This document shows positions 10,101-26,692 of a stretch of 64,000 nucleotides of DNA, piece after piece (positions within the stretch are counted from its first letter, which is position 1; the number at the start of each line of letters is the position of its first letter). This DNA comes from Monocercomonoides exilis (taxonomy: Eukaryota; Preaxostyla; Oxymonadida; Polymastigidae), in the NCBI GenBank assembly GCA_001643675.2, contig LSRY02000013.1, positions 808,501 through 872,500 of the forward strand. The letters run 5' to 3'. The position numbers were made by a program, and so were the translations under genes. The notes beneath the pieces are model-generated. The model did not search any database. It had not been told where the DNA came from and saw only the letters and a program-made list of their open reading frames with translations.

Positions 10101-13100
10101 CTGATTCTCTTCGCAATGGAAGATAAAAGATGTGTGTGGAGATGAATTCGTGTGCCAAAAAGCGGGCTGTTCTCATAAAAATCAAGACAAGCCTCAGGAT
10201 TAGCAAAGGAAGGAATCGTCTCTTTATCACTAGATGATGAATAAGCTGTTATATTTTTCTTGTTCGATTCACTCGAATTGTTTTCGCTTCCTGTGAACTC
10301 TTTTGAAGCTGGTTTTTCACCGCAAGTGAGCAAGCGAGGATACGGGAATGAAGGCTGAGGCAGATCTTTCTCCAGCTCAAGTGATGCTCCTTTCTTCTTC
10401 TTTTGTCCGTTCGACATTTCGTTCAAAAATCTGATCCGCTGCACAACATCGAAGGCATTCATGTAGCGGCTCTTCGCTTCTTCCTCGTTGTGAGAGAGGA
10501 TTCCAGACAGCATCTTCGAGAAAAGTGCAGAGTTGTGTGCCGTCAGAAGACGCAGATTATCTTGAAGCATCAGAATAATCGCATCGACGATGGAAATGGA
10601 AGAATGAATAATTGCGTCATTTGAAGAATTCATTAATTTTGTGTTTGTTGAGACATCATCAGAATTTGTTTCTTTTCTCTGTGCATTTCTCTTTTGAACT
10701 GTCATCGATTTTGTTTCTTTCGTTTCTTTTTCTTTGGAAAATGGATTTGAAGCGGCTGAATGCAACGAATTTAGCAGATTGTTCTTTCTTGTTGCCATCC
10801 TCTTTTGATGCTCTATCTTTCTTTTTGCAATTTTCTCCTTCATTTTTATGATTTCCTCTTCTTCCTTTTTCAGTTTCTCCGAATCATCATCTGCGCTCTT
10901 CTGCAACAGAGAAGGTGATTCAATCGCTTTTCTTTCCATATTTTTCGATTTCTCCACAAAACCCCCCAGCTCGTTCCAGCATTGCTGCTCTGATATCATC
11001 CGCTGCTGCACTTCGCTCAAAGAAATGCCATCCAACGGAGCCCACCATTCGTCTTCTCCAAATGTTATGGACATTTTCAGAATGTTCTGCGCAACGAAAT
11101 CTTTGCTGCAGATCTCAGAAGAGGTGAGATGATGCAGAATAAGTTGCAGTGCAGGTCGTGTGTCGAATGATGGAGAAACTAAATTAAAAGCATCAGAATC
11201 TATTGAAGAAGATGATGATGATGAAGGAATGCAGATATCTATTTTTTGAGGAAGTGTTAACGAAAACGAAAACGGAGACAGACTCAGAGCATCCAGAACA
11301 GGCCGTGGAGGAGGAGGCAGCAACGATTCTGAGAAAAGTGGTGACAAACAGATTGATCTGAGCTTTGTGGCACCAAAAGTGGCGTGCTGAAGATGGTGTC
11401 TTGGGAAGAGCGAAGGATACATTGCAGACAGCTCGTCCAGCGACAACTGGCAATCTGCAAGAATTGCTTGCTGAGTCAGTGCGGCTGGTTGCCTCACAAA
11501 CGAAGTGTTTGTTCTGCCCTGAAACTGGGCGTCGCTGGAGGAGCTTGTCGTGTCTGTGCTTTCGTCGGTTGTCGAGTCGTCGTCTGAGTTGCTGCGCCCA
11601 GCTTGATTTCTGCGGGAGTTCGACTGCTGAATGGCTCGGGAGAAGTTTAGGGCGTATTTCACTTTCTTCGAAGGGACAGGCACAGCAGGGTAAATAAAGG
11701 CATCATTTTCGTCTGGGCTGAGGTATTCCTGAACTTCGGTTGTTTTTGGAGGTGGCTCAACAATGTACACATCACTCTCTCCCTGAACCTCTGTTGACTC
11801 TGACGATTCAGACAGGTCTTTCAATTCTTCTGTTTCGAATGATTTTGTCACTTCAATTGATTGAATGGATTCTTTTATTTTGTTTATGTCTGCAGTTTCT
11901 GCTATTTCTGGTGTTTGAGGAGGTGTTGTTATCGCTGAAACATGTGTCTCTTGCAAAATCTCTGGTTGTTGCTGTGATTGCAATGACTGTTCACTCTGAA
12001 CAGATGCTGGCAATGTCTGAGAAGATTCAGAACCATCTGGCGAAGAACTCGCAAATTGCGTGTCTTCTTCAGATTTCTTTTCTCTTTCGTCTTTGACCCG
12101 TTCATCATCAATGCTGTTCTCTTCGATTTTTCCTTTATCATTATATTTAACTTCAGAAGATATTAAAGAAGGCAAATTTACTCTCTCCTTTCTCTCCTTC
12201 TTTATTGTCACAGTGAAATATTTTGGTGTGGCCTCCCTGTCACCTTCATTTGTCTTCCATTGCAGCATCTCCAAGTACGTTTTTGGTCTTCGAAAAGCAA
12301 ACGCAACAACTTCAGGTGAATGTGTCTTATTTGGGAAGTATCCTTCTTCTTGAGGAAGAAGTGGAAACAGGAACGAAGAGAGAGCGGCTGAAAGAGAGGC
12401 AGACGGGCTGAATGTGGATCGAGTGGCAAAGTAGTAATCGTCGTGTGTCAGCCCATGCAGCTGCTCAAGCTGTGCAATCAACCGAGATCCCGACTGTTTC
12501 TTGCTTTGCTCCTCAGACGAATACTTTCCTTCTTCGGTAGCATTATGAGATCCATCTTGAATGGCTGATGCTTTTTCTTCTTTGAGCGCTTCTTCTTCCA
12601 TCGCAATCTGAGCAGACACAGAAGAAGTTATAAACAAAGCTGAATTTTTCTCGAATGGCGATTTCAAAATGCGTTCAGTGATGTCTGTTTGGCTTTCTTC
12701 CTTCAATTCTGCCGGTTCCTCTTTCAGTGACTTCTCTTCTTTGACAGCTGCTGCCTGCTTTTCTTTGTGTTCCTTGATAATTGCTTCAGCCTTCACGAGA
12801 ATAGATGACACATCCATTCTTTCTCTTTCTGCCTCCTCTGCATAGTTTTCAATCTGTGCTCGTATCATTGAAATGATCTCTTCTTTGATTTCAACGAAAA
12901 ATGTTCCCATAAAATCAATCAATGTGAAATATTCTTCAGTCAGTGATGATCCAACAAGGAACTGCGACGAGCCACGAGTCGAGTTGGCAATCACACGCAT
13001 CGATGAAAACATGGAAGAAGTTGGGAAAGGTGATGACGTTGAAATAGGAAGACCATCCAAACGATTAGAACCTTGTTGTTCACTGATCGGAGTCTGGCCT

Positions 13101-16100
13101 TTAGAAAGAGAAGGAAATGGAAGAAACTGAAACGGAAGCTCGAGCAGATCTTTCCATATTTTATCTTGCTTCTCCGGTGGCAAAGTCAAAAATGGAGCCG
13201 GCAAAGAAAGATAACCATTCTCATCCTTCAAAGAATTCATCATTTCACGCGCTTCGGGAGGCTGTGCAACAGGTGGAGGGACAGTTCTCCATTTGATCTC
13301 TTCCATTGATTGAATGCGTGTCTGCGCATCGTAACTTTCTGACAAACCATTCCTTCTGATTTGCAAATATGATGTTGAAATATCTCCATCTCCATCTCCA
13401 TTTCTGCTTCCTTTCCCAGCATTGCGTAATGAAACAACCTTTACCACATCCAAAAGTTGCTTCCATCTTCTGTGATTAGCCATAGAAACTGTTTGTGATT
13501 GCACAAGTGACAGAGAAGCGGAATAGCAATGAGGCCAATGCTGTGGAGGTGCGAGACTTGGAGGAGGCATCGGAGTATGAATGCAAAATGATGCGATGTT
13601 TTTGGTTGGAAATGGAAAGATGGGAATTGCTTGCCTTCTTTCCTCTTGGTTGTGTTCTTTTCTATCTTGCATTGTTATCAACTGTCCAGCCATCAGCATC
13701 TCTAAGTACTTCACGAGCAGTGATACTGTCTTTCTGGCAACAGCCTCTTGAAACGGGATCTTAATTCCCAGTGCCAGAGCATCTGTTGCTTCGAGCAAAT
13801 GCCCTCGCTGTTCAGCTAGTGCTCTCTTGGTTTTCATTCTCATCAGCGTCCTTTCACTGTGCTTCTTCTTCTTCTTCTTCTTCTTCTGCACCTTCCTCAC
13901 ATTGCCTTCCTCATCAACCTCCTCTTCTTCTGCATCTGTTCCACTTGTTTCTTCGTCAGCAAACTGAAAGCATGTGCGAACAAAAGTCGATTCTGCAACA
14001 TTTCCAATCGAAAAAAGACCTTTCACAGCATCATCCATCGCTCGCTTCAGGCTCTTTTGGACACTCGATGATGACAACACAGAAGAAGATGGCGTGGTGT
14101 GTGTAAAGTCGCGCCCAAACAACGGATAGAACATCACAGACAGCAACTGTGCTCCAACTCCATTTGGAGCAAAAGGTTGCATTTTTGTGTGATCTCGCGC
14201 AGAAACAGGAGCGAGTGAAGTGCTGTTGATCATACCGTTTATCATATTTTGAGCATGTTTGATTCGATCTTTTGTCCAGTCACGTTTCAAAATAGTGTCA
14301 AAAATACGTGTTGAGACTTCAACTTCAGTCTGATTCATTTTCAGACCAATCAACCCAAATAACTCCAGCAATGCATCTACTCCTTCGCTCAGCATATTCA
14401 CATGTAGCATTTCCTTTTCAATCTCTCTTGCGCGCCCTCTTTCTCTCTCTCTCACTTTTTCTCCCCCTGGTGCTTTGATCGCGCGCATACCTTCATCAAG
14501 AACGGATAATCGCATTCGAACACGTTCTATTTGTGTTGCCAGAGACTGTGATGACTTGTCTCGCTCCATCTCCAATCTGCTTTCCAGTTTTTCCACAGCC
14601 ATTTCCCTTGCTCTTGCTCTCACCCTCAGCCCTGATAATCCAATTGGTAGCATCGGCTTGATTGGAGACAGTCCAGTTCCCGATGCAGCAGATAGCAAGC
14701 GCCGCTGAGGAAGGATATGCCTCCCGCGCCCAGCCTGCCCGCCTGGCCTAGACGGTCGCACAATTCCCGAATGGAGGCTGCCCTGAGCTGTCAGCGAGAC
14801 GCCTCCAAAATGAGATGCAACGCGGCCTCTTTGGCGGTGGAAAGCAGTGGCTGGCTCGTTCTCAGTAGATTGAGCAGTCGTGCCATCTGTCGTGGTCTTG
14901 ATCGGCTTGACAACAGAAGGATGAGTGACAACGTATCTGCTAACAGGCATGAAGAATTGGTATAAATGACTGGAGATCCACGGACGGCGCAGGACGGCAT
15001 ATTTGCTTCGAAAGTTCAGATTGATGATGGGGAGAGGAGGAACATCCAGTTCTGAAGGATTTGTGGGATCTTCTGAAATTGCCGCAGAAGAAGAAGAAGA
15101 AGAAGAAGAAACAGAATTTGATGAGGAAGATGAAGCAGAAGAAGATGATGATGCAGAAGCTTCTTCTGCTTTTGGCAAAGAAATTGTCGAATCATCTTCG
15201 TTAGCATGTTGATCAGGCTGTACACTTAATGAGTTTCCTTCAGATGCATTCTCCGTTGCATTATCTTTCTGATCTTTATCTCCTTTCTTGTCTGCTTCTT
15301 CATTTTGCTTGCTTTCATTATTTTCAGTCTTTTGTGTGTCTTGCCTTCCAGTAAGCTCCTCAATAGGAAGACAGCCAATAAACTGTCCTTTATAAAATGA
15401 ACAATATTGGCTTATTCCTGCGGTGTGCTCACCATTATATGCAATGCGTAGTTTGAATTCTCGAATATCAGACTGGGTTGCGTCTCGATGCTTATGAGTT
15501 GTCTTTTTGTCTTTCTTTGTTTTCTGTTTTCCCTTCTGTTTTTGGCTCAATTGAGCGTCTTCAGTTAAAAAATTATCTTCCAGGTTGCGAGAAAGAAGCT
15601 GTGGATCTACCAAATTTGAAAGTATTTTCTTTTTATCTTCCCACACTCTTTTTTGTTTATTAAACATTTCCCCTAAAGTGTCCGAAACTCCAAAACCAAC
15701 TTCAGGATAAAATTTTTGTGCCTGATGATTGCATTGAAATTCAAGTGAAGGAATGTCTGTAAAATTTCAAGTGCATTGAGAAAATTGTTTTAAAAAAAGT
15801 CAAACCTATTTCATCGTCCGTAGAAGGAACTATTGAATTTTTTGGGGAATCTTGTGCTGAACTTTCTCTAAAAATCAAATTTTAACAATATAAAAGCATT
15901 TATAAACAGCAAACTGATGACTTAAAGCCTGAATGTCAAATTTTGAAAGATTATTTGCAACAATCATTCATATAATAATATAAAATATAAAATAAAATTG
16001 AATGCAATGTTAATATAATATTGATGCTATTGTAAAAAAGAATAAGCCTCTATAAATTGAAATTATTAAGAAACTTATCAAAATATGATTTTCAAACTTT

Positions 16101-16335
16101 TCTTTGCTGATTGCCTAAATTCAGATGTGATCCATTGCAAGCTTAATGGATTATTACGTTCAAATGTTAGGATTAAATCTTCATTTGCTTTTGTTGTCGT
16201 ATCTATGCTTTCTAACTTCAAAAGATCATCATCAGAAATCATATCAACAACATTTTCAGTCTTGCAAAGTTTTTGTGTTAACGCAAAAAGGTCCTGTGAC
16301 TTTTTAAAAAATGTCTGAAATAAGTCTTCAGCCAT
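7118..16335 (-). CDS. Very large Ser-rich protein of unknown function, three exons
   Basis: I do not recognise the family. Proposed exons are 16335-16098, 15865-15806 and 15756-7118. They join in phase (238 + 60 + 8639 nt) to give 2,978 residues ending in TGA. The first exon begins MAEDLFQTFFKKSQ and is helical. The donors are GTTTGA and GTTTGAC, and the first acceptor is the second AG of TTTTTAGAG. Conserved-looking, non-repetitive patches are IREFKLRIAYNGEHTAG, FRSKYAVLRRPWISSHLYQ, a helical stretch around ALLELFGLIGLKMNQTEVE, IPFQEAVARKTVSLL, and the extreme C-terminus YEQLANKLNIRLSDLPALV. The last third is mainly Ser/Pro homopolymer, and Lys/Glu-rich helices occur in the middle. Several short folded patches inside disorder suggest a nuclear scaffold or transcription-type protein, but this is only inference. 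The gene lies 112 bp downstream of primase on the same strand. Confidence 0.7.
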
Positions 16336-16447
16336 TTTGATTTATGGCTTTAACAAAAAGAAAAGCAGAAAATAATTTTTAAAGAGAAAATAAAGCAAAT
16401 AGTGGGTGAAGTGTAATTTTCTGCAATTATTAAAAACAACGCTGTAT

Positions 16448-17277
16448 TCATTCTTTCCATGAATCAATCATTGCTCTGCATGCTTTTACATATCCTTCGA
16501 AATGTTGCTTTGCAACAGGATTATTTGTACTTGTGACATCTTCAACATTTGGAGCATATTCATACCACAAAAGTGCTTCTTGCATTGGCTTTTCTTCAAT
16601 ATCCATATCCTTCGCAGTGCTAACCGCTGTTTCTTCACTTTTTGCTGTTATTGGTTGTACCTCTTTAACCAAAGGAACTGAGGCATCAAGCTCTGGCTTT
16701 ATTTCTTTCTCTTCTTTAACTTCGTCTTCTTCATCTTCATCTTCGTCAGCAAGTTTCATTCGTTTCTTTCCAGCAAATTCAACCTCAAGTTTATCTTTTG
16801 GATCCTCTTTGATGCTTGCCTGTTCTTCTTTCATTGCCATTTTCTTTTTAGCCAACAGAAAACGACTCAGTGAAGATCCCCTTGGCGAAAGAGGAGGACT
16901 TTTCACAGAAGAAGATGAAGAAGAAGAGCTCTCAGAACTGCCTTCAGCTGCATCCATCCCAAACATTGCCTGAGAAGGAAAGTCAGTGAATTTTCTTTTG
17001 GAGATGCGAGAGAGATACGGTTTGAAGTCTCTGAAATGCTCTTCGGGAATTGGCACACAAATCAGCCCTGTTTGTGGATGGATGGTCCAAGGTGATTTCA
17101 GAAGATGGTTAAATTTCTAATGTTTGAAACAATTTTTTATTTTAATTGGGAAAAAAAATTAGCAGAAGGCAAAAGAAGGAAATGAATTATCATGAAACAT
17201 TTATGAATGAAAAGCATTTATGAATTATCAATCGACATAAGCATGATAGAATATTATATTCCAAATAGAAAGGTTTT

Positions 17278-17312
<35 letters not shown>

Positions 17313-18729
17313 TCAAAAGCCATACCATTGACACGTTTTCATCAAGCCTTGGGAAGCAACAGTACAACTTAAATTTAGTTAATGCATAATCAAGAAGCAT
17401 ATCTTGCGGATTTGCAACATTCATGTGAAGAATTGTATTCCTGTTGGATATACAAAAGAAAAAAGAAAGAAAAGAAATAGGAAAAAGAAAGAAAAGGAAA
17501 AGGTGTAAATATTGAGTTTAAACTGAATTTTTAAATAGAATGATTTTTAAAGCTAACCAGATATCATAAGAAGAACTCTGAGATTCAATCATCGTTGTAA
17601 ATATTTTTCGGATGGCTTTTTTGGCTGTATTGTCGAAAATATCCAATTTGTTTATAAATTCGAGGTATTAATCATAAAATGAAAAAAAAAAAGAAAGAAA
17701 GAAATGCAAAATCATTTCAAACCGCTTTCTGTGCAAAAATCTAAAAATGTATCTCGAACTTCAGGTTTCTGAAATACATCCATTCCTCTCAAAATAACGT
17801 TTTCAAAATGTTTGTCGATTATTTCAACTGCCTGTAAAAGTGCTGGTGGAAGACAACGTGGAACATTTGCAACAGATCGTTTCTATTGTTAAATAATTTA
17901 ATTCATTTTGCAAAGTTGTTGACAAAAGAAATTAAGATTGGTTTGTAAAATAGAGTACAAAATAGCATCGTTCTTTCATCACACCTTCACAACACTGCAA
18001 TATCCAACAACGGCTGCTCGGCACTTCTCATCCAAAAACCGCGCACTTTCATCAAACACCCAACAATGCATACCTCTTCTCCCAGAAAATACCCAAACGA
18101 AATGATTCCATCCAAAATCTGTTGAAAGTACTCTGCTAAGAACATCGTGGGCGATCCACATTAATGGCCAGCATTTTTTACACAAACTGGCACCAGAGCA
18201 GCACGTTCTTATATCATCATAATCAGTTATATCAATATCAAATACAAGTTCTTTTTGAAGTGGTATCCAATCTTCTCCGTGAAGTTGTCGTTCTTTTGGC
18301 TAAAAAATGTGTTATTTTGAAGGAGTTCGGTTTTTAATGAAAAGTGAAAATTATTCAAATCAAACTTCAAAATTGTATACAGCACCAAGATCAAAACGAT
18401 ATGGATGACGCTGAATCATCTCCTCCCTGAAATTTTGAATTGATGAAAACGACAAAAAACGATTAACGTAGCCATCGATCGTCATTGTAAATTCCCTATG
18501 CGTAAAACATTCGTCTAAGTGTGTGCGTTCGTTAAAACAATCGCCAATTCAAATTAAACGTTCAAACCGTCATCATTTCGATATAAATCATAAAATTCTT
18601 TGTAGGGAAAGTAATTTTCTAAAGGACAAATATTTTATTTTAATTGACGTTATTCTCATTAATCAATTTTTCGTTCATACTAAAATATGAAGTGCATCTG
18701 CTGGGAGGAACGACAGCGTCTTTTTCCAT
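16448..18729 (-). CDS. PRIM1: DNA primase small (catalytic) subunit
   Basis: This is the archaeo-eukaryotic primase catalytic subunit, which makes the RNA primer within the Pol alpha-primase complex in the nucleus. Exons are 18729-18681, 18618-18568, 18514-18366, 18299-17985, 17882-17723, 17624-17558, 17440-17326 and 17116-16448. They sum to 1,575 nt, or 524 residues, with every junction in phase. Diagnostic segments are FPYKEFYDLY, HREFTMTIDG, RFDLGAVYN, the catalytic acidic motif VFDIDITDYDD, CSGASLCKKCWPLM (zinc-binding region), VFSGRRGMHCWVFDESAR, CCFPRLDENVS and LLKSPWTIHPQTG. All match the human PRIM1 order. The N-terminus carries a short extra leader. The C-terminal region has a Ser-rich, acidic insertion (about 70 residues) before a final conserved-looking helix. 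Donors are mostly GTTTG, GTATG or GTGTG. A pure A29 run (top strand) lies in intron 7. Confidence 0.95.
17282..17310. repeat. Poly(A) homopolymer (poly(T) on the sense strand) in primase intron 7
   Basis: This is an uninterrupted run of about 29 adenines on the top strand. It falls close to the 5' end of the seventh primase intron, so it reads as poly(U) in the transcript. Confidence 0.9.
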
Positions 18730-18895
18730 TCGAATTTTGCGTTATATAATAATGGGAATGATATATCATCAATAAAAAATATTTGAACTTTTGCAAAAGA
18801 ATAAACAGTTAATTATTGATATTTTTTTATTTTCTTTTCCTGAAAAAATCACCATAATAATATTATTTTTGAACTCTTAAACTTCCTCACTTCTT
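18730..18895. promoter_or_regulatory. Shared divergent upstream region (primase / SPRY gene)
   Basis: Only 166 bp separate the start codons of the primase gene (leftward) and the coiled-coil SPRY gene (rightward). Any promoters must therefore be compact or shared. The spacer is very AT-rich. I could not pick out a specific factor site. Confidence 0.5.
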
Positions 18896-22827
<3,932 letters not shown>

Positions 22828-23323
22828 TTTTTAATTTTGAAAATATTGTGTATTTATTATATTATTTGGAGAATGATAACTTCAGAATTGCTCAACCTTT
22901 TCTCGTTTTATTGTAACTAACTTTATCGGAAAAGAATTTATTTTAATGCAAAATTTTTATAAGTCTGTTGACCTGTTAAACAAAATGAATGAATAAAAAA
23001 TGTAAGAATTCCCAAATTATTTTCATCAAACAAAACAATTAACGAAATATAATTAACTTCAAATATGAAAACAAATTTTGAAGGTTAGATAATTACCCCA
23101 GTTTATAATATCTAGACAATAAAAAGAAAGCACTCTCAAATCTGAAATGTTTGATATGAATTGAATAAACGTCTCAAATTCAAACTACTGTTCAATAAAA
23201 AAAAAGGAAAAACAATATATTTATGTTCAAAATGTTCTTTTTGAAAGAAAACAATTGTTGTTGAAGGCAAATAGTTGTTTTTTTTCACTCACAAAAAGTG
23301 AAAAAGTTAAACAATATATAAAA
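22828..23323. other. AT-rich spacer between SPRY gene and tRNA
   Basis: I see no gene here. The sequence is about 20-25 per cent GC with many short A and T runs. The part next to the tRNA 3' end holds the TTTT tract that would terminate RNA polymerase III. Confidence 0.6.
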
Positions 23324-23397
23324 CGAGCTAGGCAGGACTTGAACCTGCAACCTCCTGATCCGTAGTCAGGTGCTCTATCCAATTGAGCCACTAGCCC
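23324..23397 (-). tRNA. tRNA-Arg (anticodon ACG)
   Basis: On the minus strand the 74-nt sequence folds as a full cloverleaf. The acceptor stem GGGCTAG pairs with CTAGCTC, with discriminator G. The D stem is GCTC/GAGC. The anticodon stem CCTGA/TCAGG closes the loop CTACGGA, giving anticodon ACG. The T stem is GCAGG/CCTGC with loop TTCAAGT. No intron is present and CCA is not encoded. The D arm and the TTCAAGT arm supply the internal A and B boxes. A TTTT run follows the discriminator directly, as expected for Pol III termination. ACG would be read as inosine-CG to decode CGN arginine codons. Confidence 0.96.
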
Positions 23398-23989
23398 CTG
23401 GAATAGCGTGTCAAATACCCGGGAATAATTCCCTTTCTAATTATTAAAAAAGATCAAACATAAATAAATCCCATTTTGAGTACAAATTAAAATATTCTTT
23501 GTGATTTTTCTATCTTATATGAACAAGTTTGAGTGAAACATTTTGTAATTTAACAATTCATTAAAATGTTTGTTATATTCTTTCTTTATTTTTTTTTTCC
23601 AACTTCTAATTCTCTAATAATTTCTTTTTCATATTGTTCATTCTATTTTTCGATAAATCCAAACTAACGCAAGAATAATAGATATAATTATTCACCACAA
23701 TTCATGTGGAAGAATGTGCAAATAATGTTTTGTAAAAAACAACAAGTTTGTTCAGTTTTAATTGTTTTTATATCATTATTTGGTTTGTAATTAAATATTC
23801 TCATTGTGTGTGTAATATTCGCTAATATAAATGTTTTTATTGATTATTACGTTACGAATTCTTTCCAGTTGTTAGCAATCAAAAGACTGTACTTAAATGT
23901 ACTCGCGAAGAAGTAGATAATCCTATATGCAATTATAACGCCTGTGAAATAACAAGTCTCTTAATCATTAACATCTTATTGTGCGTGAC
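23398..23989. other. AT-rich spacer with possible 5' exon remnant
   Basis: This is mostly low-complexity AT-rich DNA. A possible exon begins after an acceptor-like TTTCCAG near 23869 and reads VSNQKTVLKCTREEVDN in one frame. It may be the 5' part of the following broken gene, but no unique splice to it could be established. Confidence 0.35.
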
Positions 23990-26481
23990 CCATCTCAACA
24001 TCATCCTTCTCTGCGGTTGTCCACTCCTCACTGCCAAACACAACTCGGCTGCCTCCATCTGTTCCTCCACTTGCCTTATCAATCCAACAGCAAAATCTCC
24101 GCCTTTCCTCTCTGCCCATGCCTCTCTCGCCTTCACAAACTTCTCCCTAGCCACCCGCAAACCTGCCATCTTCTCCTTACCCCTCTTCTCCCTCTCAAAC
24201 AATCTCCTCTCAGATCCCCACTCCCCAATCCCTGCCTCCTTCTCCATCTCCCATTCCTCTTTCTCCTCATTCATTCTCTTCTTCCACCTCTTCCTCTTCT
24301 TCTTCCATCAATCCGTCTTCTTCACTCACCCCACCTCCCGGCTATGATGACAGCCCCTCTTCCTTCGCACCTTCTGAGCAATCAAACTCACCCAACTCTC
24401 CCTCTTCCTTTCTCAGCTCCCTCTCTGCGCATAAGTCTTTCACTGCACGTGCTGCTGCCTCTCCTCTCAGAAGATCTACAGATTCTAATTCAAAAAATGG
24501 GCTGCACGGAATCCCGCAAACACCTTCAGACAGAATTGAAGGCATTGATAGTACAGAAGCAGTTCTCGAGACGCTTAGCGAGGTCGACGAGTCACAAAGT
24601 CCTGGTTTCAAAGAACGCATAAAACAGTTCTATTATTAATATGAAAAGATCACAACACTCTCTACGCTTTCAGCAGAAGATGGACATTGCAGTGCAGATA
24701 GAACAAGGAATTCTTCTTCATCATCATTCAAGACATCCTTATCACATCCTTATTTACCAATTTGTGCTCTGGCCTTTTCTTCACATCAGATTCAGAACTT
24801 GTGTGGAATCTCCGACAGCTCTCATAAAGCAAGTGCATATGCAGCTGCCTCTGTCACAACTGCACTACTTCTGTCTATCCTCCTCTCCTCCCCCATTATC
24901 GGCCAGTCCGTTCTCTTCCCTTTCCTCTCTTCACTCGCCAAGGACATCGAGCTGCTCGTCACTCCAATCCTCTCGTTTTCATAGCAGCAGAAGGAGAGCA
25001 GAGCAGACAAAACAGCCAAGCTGCACGGCATGAACACTACAAACAACAACCAGCTGCCCTCTCAGCTGCTCAGCAGCGACATCATTCGGAAGATCAGCGA
25101 TGAAGACAGCGCAGCTCCATCGTCTCTGATGCAGACGATAATGGACAAAGGTATCCTCACCAGCTGACCACAGAAGGTGTTCAATCTGCTGGTCGATGCA
25201 GTCAATCCGATCCTGTCTCTACTTGCATTCTTCAAGGAGATGACTTATTTGGTACAGAAGAGGCTGGCGGGGAAAAGCAATGCTTTGGGTTATCCACAGT
25301 CTGCTTCATCGTCTTCGGCATTGCTTGCTCCTGTTATGCCAACTTCTCCTTCATCTTCTTCCTCCCCTTCCTCATCTTTTGCATCATCATCTTCATCTCT
25401 TCCACCAACAACGATGTATCTTCCCCCTTCTTCTCCCAATGCTCTTCTCCCCTCTTTCTATTCCACCTTCATTTCCCGGCACCGCTCCATTTCTTCCATC
25501 CGTGATGCCCTCTTCCTCCTCTCCTACGCTATCAAACAAGCCTCCTTCGAGCATCGCATCATCAGCACTGCGCAAAAGCGGAACTTTCCGGATTCCATTC
25601 TTCCGCCTGATATGCTCTCTCTTCTCAGCACAGAAGGTGACTTTGCAGAGAGAAAGGACTTCTTCTCAACGGTGGATGAAGGAGAGCTGAAAAGAGCAAT
25701 TGGAAATGAAAATTCACTATTATTGGCTTTGTTGTGTATGTACTCAGAAATGATGGTGTACGATTCAGATGCAAATGGATGAGACTTTGTGTGCTCACAC
25801 AATGTCTGTGTAGGAAGAAATTTCCATACAAATACCACTTTTTTCAGTCAAAGCAGCAATTCACAGCAAACAAATAAGAATCATACAGGAAATAACAATT
25901 CTTCATCTGAGATGAGCATCAATCCATTTGCTGATCCATCCAACGAGGATATCGTGCCTTCTGAGCAGCAGAGGCAGCTTCAAGGAACAATCGGAAGCTA
26001 TCTGTTTTTGGCAGACAAGAATGGAATGGACTGATTTCGCAAAGCGGCTGTAGTGTCAAGGCAGCAGATGATGTTCATGGAGCAAATAACAGTGAGTGTG
26101 AACAATGCGGATAGGAGAACTCGCTCATCATCTTTGCCTCTTTCTTCACTTACACCTCATTAGGAGCAGAATTCTGTATCTTCATTGAGTGCAGTCCAAC
26201 AGAAATCAGATGCTGTTTCATCATCATCAGCAGCAGTTGAGCTCTCATCTTTTTCTGTACCAATTCCACCTCCGCTCACTTCTGCTGACACCTCCACCCA
26301 ATCTACTCCTTCTCTATCTCTTTTGTAACTTTCTGTATCTCCTTCTTTATCTTCTTCTCCTCCACCTCCTCAGCTTCCTTCCTTCAGCTCTTCCATCAAC
26401 CAGCTGGCTTTGCAGCTTCTGAACCCTCAAAATCCTTCTGTTTCAAACCCAGTTTCATTCACCAACGAAAAGTTGTTTTAA
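23990..26481 (+). pseudogene. Ser/Pro-rich gene with eight in-frame stop codons but no frameshift
   Basis: A single reading frame (frame 1 of the window) keeps protein-like sequence for about 2.5 kb. It is interrupted by stops at 24148 (TAG), 24637 (TAA), 24982 (TAG), 25165 (TGA), 25780 (TGA), 26032 (TGA), 26161 (TAG) and 26326 (TAA), then ends with TAA at 26479. Between stops the frame gives natural peptides such as SDRIEGIDSTEAVLETLSEV, FNLLVDAVNPILSLLAFFKE, SIRDALFLLSYAIKQASF and NPFADPSNEDIVPSEQQRQ, with Ser/Pro linkers typical of this genome. Each stop is one C-to-T change from CAA, CAG or CGA; one TAG directly precedes CAG CAG. I do not recognise the family. Recent nonsense decay is the simplest reading. 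Codon reassignment is unlikely because neighbouring genes use the standard code. The 5' end before 24150 is uncertain, because three more stops lie at 23950-23988 and an arginine/glutamate-rich frame is open on the other strand. Confidence 0.55.
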
Positions 26482-26692
26482 TGAAATGAGTTGATCAAAT
26501 TTATCTATCAAAGTTTTCCAAAGAAATTTACTGAAAATCTGAACACTTCTTCAAGTTGAAAAATGAAAATAATCGATGGAAGATTTCTTTCAAAAAGAAT
26601 TATTGAATTATTATTATGGAAGCGAATGAAAGAACCTTAATCAAATCATCGTTGATATTCCCCCTTTGCTTTGTTTTTGTGATGATGAAAAA

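Noticed and set aside
23933-24274. Minus-strand frame of 113 residues rich in Glu, Lys and Arg
   Set aside because: It looks natural, but it lies opposite TCT/TTC-rich sequence that yields such residues when reversed, and no start, splice partner or continuation supports it. It remains a weak alternative to the plus-strand pseudogene.
25151-25173. A 23-nt GT-AG intron that would remove the TGA at 25165
   Set aside because: Removing 23 nt shifts away from the natural frame that continues downstream (NLLVDAVNPILSLLAFF), so nonsense mutation fits better.
23990-26481. Stop-codon reassignment (TAA/TAG as Gln), known in some oxymonads
   Set aside because: Three TGA codons are also in frame, and intact genes in the window end at TAA, TAG and TGA with no internal stops.
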